Assembly: GCF_002294725.1 (NCBI RefSeq)
Contig: NZ_NSFT01000003.1
Location: 124,001-188,000, forward strand
DNA from: Mesorhizobium sp. WSM4313
GTDB lineage: Bacteria > Pseudomonadota > Alphaproteobacteria > Rhizobiales > Rhizobiaceae
Length of the DNA: 64,000 nt
Direction of reading: 5' to 3'
Within the stretch, counting starts at the first letter, position 1. Each line of letters opens with the position of its first letter. This document shows positions 39,967 to 48,095 of the stretch, piece after piece. Below the pieces are notes generated by a model. The model had not been told where the DNA came from and did not search any database. It saw only the letters and a list, made by a program, of their open reading frames with translations. The translations under genes and the position numbers were made by a program.

Positions 39967-40950
39967 ATGGCGCATGACCACGCTTCGCACGATCACGGCC
40001 CGGCCGGTCCCGGCCATGTGCATGGCTCGACTGACAAGAAACGGGTGCTGATCGCGACCTGCCTGACCGCGGGCTTCATGGTCGCCGAGGCGCTAGGCGG
40101 CTGGCTGACCGGATCGCTGGCGCTGGTCGCCGATGCCGGGCACATGCTGGCCGACGCCATCGCGCTCGGTCTCGCCTGGTATGCCTTCCACCTGACAGGC
40201 CGTCCGGCCACCGGCCGCCTCACCTATGGCTTCGCCCGGGTGAAGACGCTGGTCGCCTACACCAACGGCATCGCCATCTTCGTCATCGCGCTCTGGATCG
40301 TCTACGAGGCCTGGGGGCGGCTGATGAACCCGGCGCCGGTGCTCGGCGGGCCGATGCTGGTGGTGGCGGTGGCAGGCCTCCTGGTCAACATCGCGTCCTT
40401 CTTCGTGCTGCATGGCGGCGATCGGGAAAGCCTCAACATGCGCGGCGCCATCCTGCATGTGCTGGGCGACTTGCTGGGTTCCGCGGCGGCGATCGTCGCC
40501 GCCATCATCATCGTGGCGACGGGGTGGACGCCGATCGATCCGATCCTGTCGGTGCTGGTAGCGCTGCTCATTCTCTCGACAGCATGGTCGCTGATGCGCG
40601 AGGCGGCCCACGTCCTGCTCGAAGGCGTGCCGGCAAGCCTCGACCGCGACGTGGTCGCCAAGGACATCGAAAGCGCGGTCAAAGGCGTGCGCGAGGTGCA
40701 TCACATGCATGTCTGGTCGCTCGACGGGACCTCCAACATGGCGACGCTGCATGCCTGCCTGAACGACGGCGTCGATGCGCATGTGGCGGTGAGCGCCATC
40801 AAGAAGCGGCTTGCGGTCAAGCACGGCATCGAACATGCCACGGTCGAGCCCGAATTCGGACAATGCGCCGACAGCCATGACGAGCACGACCACCATCATG
40901 ATCACGACCATGCGCATGATGCGCCGCGCGATCGCCGGCACTATCACTGA
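39967..40950 (+). CDS. Cation diffusion facilitator metal exporter with His-rich termini
   Basis: 327 residues with six membrane segments. The metal site is visible in TM2 as 'ADAGHMLAD' (D56, H59, D63) and in TM5 as 'HVLGDLLGS' (H-x-x-x-D). The H-D pattern is usual for zinc/cadmium and some cobalt/nickel exporters. Both ends are His-rich: 'HDHASHDHGPAGPGHVHG' and a C-terminal 'HDEHDHHHDHDHAHD'. It exports divalent metal in exchange for protons at the inner membrane. A nickel/cobalt NicO-type transporter with a similar His-rich loop is encoded about 1.3 kb downstream on the other strand. Confidence 0.93.
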   Translation: MAHDHASHDHGPAGPGHVHGSTDKKRVLIATCLTAGFMVAEALGGWLTGSLALVADAGHMLADAIALGLAWYAFHLTGRPATGRLTYGFARVKTLVAYTNGIAIFVIALWIVYEAWGRLMNPAPVLGGPMLVVAVAGLLVNIASFFVLHGGDRESLNMRGAILHVLGDLLGSAAAIVAAIIIVATGWTPIDPILSVLVALLILSTAWSLMREAAHVLLEGVPASLDRDVVAKDIESAVKGVREVHHMHVWSLDGTSNMATLHACLNDGVDAHVAVSAIKKRLAVKHGIEHATVEPEFGQCADSHDEHDHHHDHDHAHDAPRDRRHYH

Positions 40951-41001
40951 TCGCGGCGTGATGATGAACCCGAACAGCCTCGAACTGAAGAACGTCAGCT
41001 G

Positions 41002-41208
41002 ATGGATCGTGACACCCGCAACGCGGCGACGGCCGCGGCCGTGATACTGCTCGTGTTCGGCCTCGCCGCCTATTTCCTGCCGGCCATCATGCTGGCCGCC
41101 GGCAAGGTGTCGACGGTGCTCGCGGCCGTCATCGCCGCGATCTTCATGGTCGGTCTGTTCGTCGTCCTGTGGCTGCGCGGACGCAGCCAGCGCAAGAAAG
41201 GTCTCTGA
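41002..41208 (+). CDS. Small two-segment membrane protein, unknown function
   Basis: 68 residues: 'AAAVILLVFGLAAYFLPAIM' and 'VLAAVIAAIFMVGLFVVLWL' form two membrane helices with a short loop, and the C-terminus is basic ('RGRSQRKKGL'). I do not recognise a family. It lies 51 bp after the CDF gene and 2 bp before denD, all on the plus strand, so it is very likely translated as part of this group. Confidence 0.7.
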   Translation: MDRDTRNAATAAAVILLVFGLAAYFLPAIMLAAGKVSTVLAAVIAAIFMVGLFVVLWLRGRSQRKKGL

Positions 41209-41210
41209 AG

Positions 41211-42185
41211 ATGAGAATACTGATCACGGGCGCGGCCGGCATGGTCGGCCGCAAGCTTATCGCGCGGCTCGCCAAGGACGGCGCCTTGCGCGGGCGAAAG
41301 ATCACGGCGCTCGACCTGCATGACATCGTGGCGCCGCAGGCGCCGGCGCTCGCCGGCGTCGATGTCTCGATCCATACCGGCGATCTTTCCGCGCCCGGCG
41401 CCATGTCCGCTCTCGTGGCTCCGCGCCCGGATGTGATTTTCCATCTGGCGGGCATCGTCTCGGGCGAGGCAGAGGCTAATTTCGACCTCGGCTATCGCGT
41501 CAATCTCGACGGCACGCGCACCCTGTTTGACGCCGTGCGGCTGGCGGCGTTCGCGCCGCGCCTCGTCTTCACCTCGTCGATCGCCGTGTTCGGCGCGCCG
41601 TTTCCGGACGTCATCCCGGACGAATTCCATCCGACGCCGCTCACCTCCTACGGCACGCAGAAGCAGATGAGCGAAGCGCTGCTCGCCGACTATACGCGGC
41701 GCGGCTTCTTCGACGGCATCGGCATCCGGCTGCCGACGATCTGCGTCCGCCCCGGCAAGCCGAACAAGGCGGCGTCGAGCTTCTTCTCAGGCATCATCCG
41801 CGAGCCGCTCGCCGGGCAGGAGGCGATCCTGCCGGTTCCGCGTTCGGTGCTGCATACCCATGCCAGCCCGCGCTCGGCGGTGAATTTCCTCATCCATGCG
41901 GCCGAGATCGACGGCGACAAGGTCGGCCCGCGCCGCAACCTTACAATGCCGGGCGTCGCCGTCACGGTCGGCGAGCAGATCGAGGCGCTGCAGCGCATTG
42001 CCGGCGCCGAGGTCGCGCAGCGGATTCGCGAGCAGCCCGACGAGACCATCTGGGCGATCGTCAAAGGCTGGCCGACGCGCTTCGAGGCGAGGCGGGCGCG
42101 GGAATTGGGGTTTACCGCCGAAAGCAGCTTTGGCGAGATCATCCGCGCGCATATCGAGGATGAGCTTGGCGGGAAGATCGCCTGA
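41211..42185 (+). CDS. denD: NAD-dependent epimerase/dehydratase, D-erythronate dehydrogenase-like
   Basis: 324 residues beginning 'MRILITGAAGMVGRKL', a Rossmann G-x-x-G-x-x-G motif. Catalytic residues of the extended SDR family are visible in 'FTSSIAVFG' and 'LTSYGTQKQMSE' (Tyr and Lys). The segments 'GIRLPTICVRPGKPNKAASSFFSGIIREPL' style region (split here as 'IRLPTICVRPG' and 'SSFFSGIIREP') match DenD, which oxidises D-erythronate to 2-oxo-tetronate in four-carbon acid sugar catabolism. The partner genes (DenK-type kinase, OtnC/OtnI) are not in the window, so the physiological substrate is uncertain. Confidence 0.82.
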   Translation: MRILITGAAGMVGRKLIARLAKDGALRGRKITALDLHDIVAPQAPALAGVDVSIHTGDLSAPGAMSALVAPRPDVIFHLAGIVSGEAEANFDLGYRVNLDGTRTLFDAVRLAAFAPRLVFTSSIAVFGAPFPDVIPDEFHPTPLTSYGTQKQMSEALLADYTRRGFFDGIGIRLPTICVRPGKPNKAASSFFSGIIREPLAGQEAILPVPRSVLHTHASPRSAVNFLIHAAEIDGDKVGPRRNLTMPGVAVTVGEQIEALQRIAGAEVAQRIREQPDETIWAIVKGWPTRFEARRARELGFTAESSFGEIIRAHIEDELGGKIA

Positions 42186-42250
42186 CGTCTATCGATGCCA
42201 AGTGATGCCGGCCTGACCCGAAGCTCAATACAGCTTTGGGCACTGCCTGG

Positions 42251-43465
42251 TCAGGCGCCGCCCGACAGGCCGGCCGACAGAAGCAGCAGGCCGACCAGGA
42301 AGATGAAGGCGGCGCCGCCGATCTCGACGATCGAGTGGATGCGGTTGCCGATGCGTCCATCGCCGGCGAAATAGACCGCCCAATTTTTGGCCAGCACCGC
42401 GATCGTCGCCAGCGCCGAGACGGTGATCGCGGTGCCGATCGACATCGCCAGCACCGACAGCAGCCCTCCTACCCACAGTCCGTTGAGCAGCGCGAAGCTC
42501 AGCACGATCAGCGCGCCGGAGCAGGGGCGGATGCCGACGGCGGCCACCGCCGACCAGGCGGTCTTCCAATCGAAGCGGTCACCCGACAGCATTGCCGGAT
42601 CCGGGGCATGCGAATGGCCACAGGTCTCGCAGACTTCTCCCGGGCCATGATCGTGGTGGTCGTGGTCGGTGTGATGGTGACCGTGCGAATGATCATGATC
42701 GTCATGCACGTGCAGTGCATGCGTATGAGCATGCGAGTGGCCCGCATGCCCGCCATGCGAATGACCGGCATGAGCGGCCGACAGGCTGTAGGCAGGCGTC
42801 CTGCCGAACAGGCGCAGGATCGACGGCCCGAGCTTGCGCCACAAAAGCCAGGCGCCGAACAGCGTCACCAGCACGTAGCTCGAGATTTCGAGGAACCAGG
42901 CCGCATCGGTCATCGAGATCGCGGTGCCGCGCAGCACGAAATAGGCAAGCATCATGACGACCACCGCCGTCAGGCCCTGCAGCATCGCCGAGACAAAGGA
43001 GAGCATGATGCCGCGTCTCAACGCCACTTCGTTGGCGACCATATAGGAGGAAATCACCGCCTTGCCGTGGCCGGGACCGGCGGCGTGGAAGATGCCATAG
43101 GCGAAGGACAAGCCGATCAGCAGCCAAAGCTTGCTGCCGTCCTGGCGCATCGCCTTCATGGCGGCCGCCAGCGAATGGTAGAACTCCTGCTGACGCAGAT
43201 TGATCCACATCAGGATGTGGGCGAACGGACCGGTGGTGGTGGGCGCCAGGCCGTCATTGGTGCCGATGCCGAGCGAACTTTGCGCATGCGCGACGACAGG
43301 CAGATGGGTCACAATCAAGGCGGCGGCCAAGAGCCCGAGGGCCAGTCGGATATTCGTGGGATGCCCCACGAATATCCGCTTGGATTCCCTTGTTTGTCGC
43401 AGGTTCCGATCGCAAAACCGTGAGACACTTTTGCGGAACCTGCTTGCGCGCAGCGACGGTTTCAT
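42251..43465 (-). CDS. NicO-family nickel/cobalt efflux transporter with His-rich loop
   Basis: 404 residues from the ATG at 43465; TTG/GTG codons at 43471/43468 and a GTG inside a strong hairpin (V33 of the longest frame) are other possible starts. A signal-like hydrophobic segment ends 'HLPVVAHAQ'. The family motif 'HAAGPGHGKAVISSY' is present, a cytoplasmic His-rich loop ('HSHGGHAGHSHAHTHALHVH' and more) follows, then 'GIRPCSGALIVLSFALLNG'. It should expel Ni2+/Co2+ across the inner membrane. The first 40 codons are written by two palindromes, which is odd. It lies 7 bp after a DUF1007 gene, a standard pairing. Confidence 0.88.
   Translation of the reverse strand: MKPSLRASRFRKSVSRFCDRNLRQTRESKRIFVGHPTNIRLALGLLAAALIVTHLPVVAHAQSSLGIGTNDGLAPTTTGPFAHILMWINLRQQEFYHSLAAAMKAMRQDGSKLWLLIGLSFAYGIFHAAGPGHGKAVISSYMVANEVALRRGIMLSFVSAMLQGLTAVVVMMLAYFVLRGTAISMTDAAWFLEISSYVLVTLFGAWLLWRKLGPSILRLFGRTPAYSLSAAHAGHSHGGHAGHSHAHTHALHVHDDHDHSHGHHHTDHDHHDHGPGEVCETCGHSHAPDPAMLSGDRFDWKTAWSAVAAVGIRPCSGALIVLSFALLNGLWVGGLLSVLAMSIGTAITVSALATIAVLAKNWAVYFAGDGRIGNRIHSIVEIGGAAFIFLVGLLLLSAGLSGGA
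43347..43378. promoter_or_regulatory. Perfect 14-bp hairpin at the 5' end of the NicO gene
   Basis: cggatattcgtggg (43347-43360) and cccacgaatatccg (43365-43378) are perfect inverted repeats with a 4-nt centre. It could be a metal-sensor operator or an mRNA hairpin; an in-frame GTG lies within it. Confidence 0.6.
43399..43443. repeat. Small palindromic repeat, copy 2 (inside NicO 5' coding sequence)
   Basis: Perfect 9-bp ends gcaggttcc / ggaacctgc flank a core with gcaaaaccg and cacttttgc, related to the cores of the other copies. It lies within the predicted N-terminal codons. Confidence 0.75.
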
Positions 43466-43472
43466 CACCAAA

Positions 43473-44141
43473 TCATCCTTCCGGCGGGCAGTTCAACTCG
43501 AGCTTGGTGGCGAAGATCTTGCTCATGTTGGTGCCTGTCGGATCGTTGAAGAACGCCTCCGTCAGGGTCTTCTGGTTTTCCTTGATCGCCTCGTCAGGAT
43601 CGGGCCGGATGACCTTTTTGGTGCAGGTCGATGGCAGGCCTTCGACGGCAAGGTTGGCGTCGTCGGTGAAGTCGATCGCTGTATAGAAGGTCGGATCGTA
43701 GACGCCGATGTCGACTTTGCCGGCGAGCTTGATCGGGGTCTTCGGCTGCGACTCGAACAGGATGATCAGCTGGTCGTTGTCGAAGTTCGCCATCAGATGC
43801 GGCGGCGGCACCATCGGCACGTCCTTGCCGTCCTGGGTGACGAGCTGGAAGTAATTGAACTCGGCCAACGAGGAATGGACGGTGTCGGCCACTTCCTTGA
43901 GCTCTTTGTCGTCAAGTTTCAGATCGGAGTTCTTGTCGAACTCCATCATCACCGTACTCGAAAAAAGGTCGTCGAAGCGCCAAAGGTGGCGCAGCGCCGT
44001 CACACTTTGGTGATCCTGGCTGAGGATCACGTCGAGGCGAGCCTCGGCGAAGACATGCGGGTGCACCTCGGCCTGCTCGACCGAGGCGAACGTGGCCACT
44101 ATGGCCGAAGCCAGCATGGCTGCTTGCCGTTTCAGATGCAT
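43473..44141 (-). CDS. DUF1007 family periplasmic protein (metal transport accessory)
   Basis: 222 residues from the ATG at 44141, chosen because 'MHLKRQAAMLASAIVATFAS' makes a proper signal peptide; ATGs at 44159 and 44192 are also in frame. The mature N-terminus 'HPHVFAEARLDVIL' is the conserved His-x-His start of DUF1007, and 'RHLWRFDDLFSSTVMMEFD' is typical of the family. DUF1007 genes regularly sit next to NicO/RcnA transporters and are thought to bind or deliver metal in the periplasm. It precedes the NicO gene by 7 bp, so the two are co-translated. Confidence 0.85.
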   Translation of the reverse strand: MHLKRQAAMLASAIVATFASVEQAEVHPHVFAEARLDVILSQDHQSVTALRHLWRFDDLFSSTVMMEFDKNSDLKLDDKELKEVADTVHSSLAEFNYFQLVTQDGKDVPMVPPPHLMANFDNDQLIILFESQPKTPIKLAGKVDIGVYDPTFYTAIDFTDDANLAVEGLPSTCTKKVIRPDPDEAIKENQKTLTEAFFNDPTGTNMSKIFATKLELNCPPEG

Positions 44142-44220
44142 TCCGGGCCGCGATTCCATCGACTTCGGGAGTGAGGGCCCGAGAGTTAACATAAAGGGGG
44201 CGAAATTGGGACGCGGGTTA

Positions 44221-45120
44221 TCACGCTGTGTCGCGCGTCTTGAACCACTGCACCAGGAAATCGACGAGGACCCTTACCTTGGCCGGCAGATAGCGGCGGT
44301 GCGGGTAGACGGCGAAGATGCCGGTGCCCGCCAGGAGACGATCGTCGAGCGCGGTGACCAGCTTGCCGGATGCGACGTCGGGGGCGGCGACGAAATCCGG
44401 CAGCATGGCAAAGCCCAGGCCGGAGAGCGCGGCGGCTCTCGCCACGATCGGGCTGTTGACCTCGATCGGGCCCGAAACGGCGACGCTGATGGAGTCCTCG
44501 CCCTCGCCCTTGAAGCGCCAGTTGGACAGCGAGCGGCCGTTGGTGTCGACGATGCAGGGCATGTTGGCGAGATCCTGCGGACGTGTCGGCTTGCCATGCT
44601 TGGCCATCAGCTCCGGCGACGCGCAAAGCCTGACCGAGAACGGCGCCAGCCGCCTGGCGATCAGCGAGGAGTTCTCCAGCCGCGAGATGCGCACGGCAAG
44701 GTCGAAGCCTTCCTCGACAAGATCGACGAAGCGGTCGTCTAGATGGATGTCGAGCACGATATCGGGGTGCTGCCTGGCGAAGTCGACCAATGACTGACCG
44801 ATCGGCGCATCTGCGAAGGTACGGGCGGCCGACAGCTTGATCCTGCCGCGGACGTCGCCGGAAGACTGGCGCACAGCCTCGGCGAGGCTGTCGACCTCAC
44901 GCACGATCTCGGAGGCGCGCTGATAATAGGTGTGGCCGGCTTCGGTCAGCGAGAACTGGCGCGTTGTGCGGTTCAAGAGCAGCGCGCCGAGCTCGTCCTC
45001 CAGCTCGCGCACATATTTCGACAAGAGCGCCTTGGAGCGGCCGATCTTGCGCGCCGCGGCCGAAAAGCCTTCCGCCTCGACCACGTCGATGAAGGCGCGC
45101 ATGCGCGTCAATGTATCCAT
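44221..45120 (-). CDS. LysR family transcriptional regulator
   Basis: 299 residues: an N-terminal winged helix-turn-helix (1-60; 'FSAAARKIGRSKALLSKYVR') and a substrate-binding domain from about residue 90, with 'IGQSLVDFARQHPDIVLDIH' and 'GLGFAMLPDFVAAPD'. The pattern resembles the CrgA/PecT-like branch. Its start lies 3 bp after the amidase gene stop on the same strand, so regulator and amidase are probably co-transcribed; the regulator may respond to the amidase substrate or product, but this is inference. Confidence 0.94.
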   Translation of the reverse strand: MDTLTRMRAFIDVVEAEGFSAAARKIGRSKALLSKYVRELEDELGALLLNRTTRQFSLTEAGHTYYQRASEIVREVDSLAEAVRQSSGDVRGRIKLSAARTFADAPIGQSLVDFARQHPDIVLDIHLDDRFVDLVEEGFDLAVRISRLENSSLIARRLAPFSVRLCASPELMAKHGKPTRPQDLANMPCIVDTNGRSLSNWRFKGEGEDSISVAVSGPIEVNSPIVARAAALSGLGFAMLPDFVAAPDVASGKLVTALDDRLLAGTGIFAVYPHRRYLPAKVRVLVDFLVQWFKTRDTA

Positions 45121-45122
45121 GG

Positions 45123-46319
45123 TCAGACCTTTCGTACCGCGTCTAGAATCCTCCGGGCGAGCCGTATCAGGGCAACGTCGCTGCCGGAAGGGCCGAGCAG
45201 CGAAAGACCGAAAGGCGCGCCATCGACGGAGCCGATCGGCAAGGTGATCTGCGGAAAGCCCGAAAGACCGGAAAGGCACAAGAGATGCAGCGCCCTTTCG
45301 CGGTAGGCCTGGAACTGTTCCGGCGTGCTGGCGGCGAGCGGCGCCGCGCCGGGAACGGTGGGCAGGACCAGAAAGCCGTTGTTGCCGAGCAGCGCCCCGA
45401 ATTCGGCCCGGAACGCCAAGCGGCGCGCGGCTTCGGTGGTGGCAGTTTTGGCATCGATGGTGCGGCCGAAGCCGAAACGCTCCTCGACGCCCGGGCTGAG
45501 CCGGCCGCCGGCCGAGATCCAGGGGCCATGCTCGCGCCAGGCCTCGAAGGCCTGCAGGCGGCGGAAGCACCAGTAAAGCTCGTCCGGGAAAGAAGCGAAG
45601 GCGTATTCGGTCTCCACCGGCTGGCCGATGACGCCGGCCGCCAACGCCTTTATGCGCGCATATTCGGTGGCTTCCGCCGGACCCATGACGAAAGCGTCAA
45701 GCCAGCGGATCGACAGCGGCCGGTTGAGCGGGTGCTGGTGCGGATCGCGGCCGAGCAAAAGCTTGCCGACGGTCTCATAGGTCTCGATGTCGTCGGCGAA
45801 CCAGCCGAACGTGTCGAAGCTCGATGCTAGCTTCATCGCGCCGTCGAGCGGGATGCGGCCATGGGTGGTGCGCAGCCCGATCAGGCCGCAGAAGCTTGCC
45901 GGCGCGCGGATCGAGCCGCCAGTGTCGGAGCCGGTGGCGATGTTCGCCAGCCCGCCGGCAACAGCGGCCGCCGAGCCGGAGGAGGAGCCGCCGGTGACGC
46001 GCTCGGGCGCGGCGGGATTGATCGGGTAGGGGAAATGCGCGTTCTGGCCGAACAGCGAGAAGGCCAGCTCGTCGGTCTGGGTCTTGCCGACGAATCGCGC
46101 GCCGGCGTCGAGGATCGTCTGCACCGCTTGCGCCGTGCGCGAGGCAGCGTGCGCCTCCTCGAATTTTTGCGGGTTGCCGCAGCCTGTGCGGTAGCCGGCA
46201 ACGTCATAGATGTCCTTGACGGCCAGGCGAAGGCCTGCGAGCGGGCCCAATTCCGCATTCGCCACAGGCATTTGGCGCAGATCGAGGAAGGCGTTGAGCG
46301 GTGCTTGAGTTCCTGGCAT
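45123..46319 (-). CDS. Amidase signature family protein
   Basis: 398 residues. The Ser-cisSer-Lys triad of the family is visible: Lys35 in 'LAVKDIYDV', serines 112-114 in 'GGSSSGSAAAVAG', and Ser136 in 'GSDTGGSIRAPA'. The protein is short for the family (often 450-500), as in AtzE/indoleacetamide hydrolase-like members and bacterial mandelamide-type amidases. The substrate amide is unknown. It is divergent from the ornithine decarboxylase leader and upstream of the LysR gene. Confidence 0.9.
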   Translation of the reverse strand: MPGTQAPLNAFLDLRQMPVANAELGPLAGLRLAVKDIYDVAGYRTGCGNPQKFEEAHAASRTAQAVQTILDAGARFVGKTQTDELAFSLFGQNAHFPYPINPAAPERVTGGSSSGSAAAVAGGLANIATGSDTGGSIRAPASFCGLIGLRTTHGRIPLDGAMKLASSFDTFGWFADDIETYETVGKLLLGRDPHQHPLNRPLSIRWLDAFVMGPAEATEYARIKALAAGVIGQPVETEYAFASFPDELYWCFRRLQAFEAWREHGPWISAGGRLSPGVEERFGFGRTIDAKTATTEAARRLAFRAEFGALLGNNGFLVLPTVPGAAPLAASTPEQFQAYRERALHLLCLSGLSGFPQITLPIGSVDGAPFGLSLLGPSGSDVALIRLARRILDAVRKV

Positions 46320-46394
46320 CGTTCGATATCCGGATACAGTGCGGCAAGCATTGTTCGATGCCAGAAATTTTACAACCTGCGCTTACGATTTTTA

Positions 46395-46423
46395 TTGATT
46401 GTGAAACCCTTCGCTCCTATATG
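46395..46423 (+). promoter_or_regulatory. Promoter of the ornithine decarboxylase gene
   Basis: TTGATT (46395-46400) and TATATG (46418-46423) are exactly 17 bp apart and match a vegetative sigma factor promoter well. Transcription would start near 46430, leaving a leader of about 430 nt. Confidence 0.75.
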
Positions 46424-46429
46424 GCGCTT

Positions 46430-46861
46430 GCCCAAAGTCGCACGTGCCTGTGGGTGTCCGCCGATCCTCGAATGGTGAGGGCAATCGGTAAGGTAACTGG
46501 AGCCAACCCCTCCAGTCGGTCAGTGGCCAACCACAAGACCGAGGACACCTTGAAGCAACGACGGTGCGGGCCTTTCTGGTTCTCTTCCGGTTGTCCAAAG
46601 ACCGGGGTTACTAAAGAGGCACACCTTCATTGCCGGCAGTGCGGACGGGGTCTCCCATCCAAGCCAAGGCAGACAAAGCGAACCGAGGCCGGGCAAGGCC
46701 AAGGTTCACCGCCGCGAGACGGCGATTCGTGGTTCCGGGGTCTCCACCGGCTGGTTCCATGGATTTTCCGTCCCGCCTTTGTCCACCGCGAGTTCGCGAG
46801 GCTGAGCGCCCGCGTTCCGCAGCCTTTGTGCGCGCCGAAAGGCGCCAATGGAGAGACCTCG
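46430..46861 (+). ncRNA. Long structured 5' leader of ornithine decarboxylase (speF-type element)
   Basis: No convincing protein gene fits the 542 bp before the decarboxylase. The leader starts with a closed four-way junction: P1 ggtgtcc/ggacacc (46453-46459 with 46543-46549). It encloses hairpin 1 (ccgat-cctc / gagg-atcgg, 46461-46488), hairpin 2 (ctgga/tccag, 46497-46515) and hairpin 3 (tcggtc-gtgg / ccac-gaccga, 46516-46542). Near the gene, gcgcc-gaaa-ggcgc (46832-46845) is a GNRA-capped hairpin just before the ribosome site ggagag. Alphaproteobacterial ornithine decarboxylase genes are known to carry a conserved leader called the speF motif; the structure seen here is direct, the family assignment is from context and memory. 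Confidence 0.75.
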
Positions 46862-47995
46862 ATGGCCACTCAGCGCATCCTTGATTTCCTCGCCACCCGA
46901 CGTCCGAACGGCCCTTGCCTCGTCGTCGACCTCGATGTCGTGCGCGACAATTTCCGCGCCTTCGAGAAGGCGTTGCCCGATTCCAAGATCTACTATGCGG
47001 TGAAAGCAAACCCGGCGCCGGAAATCCTGCGCCTGCTTGCTGCGATGGGCTCGTCCTTCGACACCGCATCGGTTGCCGAGGTCGAGATGGCGATGGATGC
47101 CGGCGCGCCGGCGGACCGCATTTCCTTCGGCAACACCATCAAGAAGGAGCGTGACATCGCACGCGCCTACCAACTCGGCATTCGCCTCTACGCGGTGGAC
47201 TGCGTCGAAGAGGTCGAGAAGATCGCGCGTGCCGCTCCCGGCTCGCGCGTGTTCTGCCGCGTGCTGACCGACGGCGAAGGCGCGGAATGGCCGCTGTCGC
47301 GCAAGTTCGGCTGCGAGCCGGCGATGGCCGTCGACGTGCTGCGTCATGCCAAGGGCCTCGGCCTCGATGCCTATGGCGTGTCGTTCCATGTGGGCTCGCA
47401 GCAGACCGACCTGTCGGCCTGGGATCGCGCGCTGGGCGACGCCAGGAAGGTGTTCGCGACGCTCGCCGAGGAAGGCATCGTCTTGAAGATGGTCAACATG
47501 GGCGGCGGCTTCCCGACCCGTTACCTGAAGGACGTGCCGGCGGCCCAGGCCTACGGCCAGGCGATCTTCTCGGCCCTGCGCAAGCATTTCGGCAACGCGC
47601 TGCCCGAGACGATCATCGAGCCGGGACGCGGCATGGTCGGCAATGCCGGCGTGATCAAGTCGGAAGTCGTGCTGATCTCGAAGAAGGCCGACAACGACAA
47701 TGTGCGCTGGGTGTTCCTCGACATCGGCAAGTTCGGCGGTCTCGCCGAGACCATGGACGAGGCGATCCGCTATCCGCTGGTCACCCGCCATGACGGCTCG
47801 GAGACCGCGCCCTGTGTGCTCGCCGGCCCGACCTGCGATTCGGCCGACGTGATGTATGAGAAGACACCTTATCCGCTGCCCTTGTCGCTGACCATCGGCG
47901 ACGAGGTGCTGATCGAAGGCACCGGGGCCTACACGACCACCTATTCGGCGGTCGCCTTCAACGGCTTCGAACCTCTCCGATCCTACGTGATCTGA
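46862..47995 (+). CDS. odc: Ornithine decarboxylase (alanine racemase-fold, type III PLP)
   Basis: 377 residues. PLP lysine is K48 in 'YYAVKANPAPE'; 'VSFHVGSQQTD' (the conserved His stacking on PLP), 'NMGGGFPTRYL', 'EPGRGMVGNAG' (phosphate binding) and 'GPTCDSADVMYE' with catalytic Cys325 follow, as in eukaryotic-type ornithine/lysine decarboxylases of Alphaproteobacteria. It makes putrescine from ornithine, which feeds the homospermidine synthase encoded at 23037. Some relatives also accept lysine. A long structured leader precedes it, and a GNAT gene follows after 100 bp. Confidence 0.95.
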   Translation: MATQRILDFLATRRPNGPCLVVDLDVVRDNFRAFEKALPDSKIYYAVKANPAPEILRLLAAMGSSFDTASVAEVEMAMDAGAPADRISFGNTIKKERDIARAYQLGIRLYAVDCVEEVEKIARAAPGSRVFCRVLTDGEGAEWPLSRKFGCEPAMAVDVLRHAKGLGLDAYGVSFHVGSQQTDLSAWDRALGDARKVFATLAEEGIVLKMVNMGGGFPTRYLKDVPAAQAYGQAIFSALRKHFGNALPETIIEPGRGMVGNAGVIKSEVVLISKKADNDNVRWVFLDIGKFGGLAETMDEAIRYPLVTRHDGSETAPCVLAGPTCDSADVMYEKTPYPLPLSLTIGDEVLIEGTGAYTTTYSAVAFNGFEPLRSYVI

Positions 47996-48095
47996 GCATT
48001 TCGCAAGAAACCGCTCAGATCAAACCGGCGCGGGCGCCTGTCGCCCGCCCGGGCTCGCTTGTGGGACAGATCTCCGCTCGTGAAGGATCGCGGAC

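Noticed and set aside
42211..42256. Inverted repeat gcctgacc/ggtcaggc between denD and the NicO gene as a terminator
   Set aside because: No T-run on either side, a weak inner stem, and it runs into the NicO stop codon.
46611..47069. A 152-codon minus-strand frame in the decarboxylase leader
   Set aside because: It has no family motif or ribosome site and covers paired leader RNA; structure explains the composition better.
48030..48048. gcgggcg-cctgt-cgcccgc hairpin after the decarboxylase as a terminator
   Set aside because: No T-run follows, and the downstream GNAT gene appears to share the transcript up to the strong terminator at 48935.
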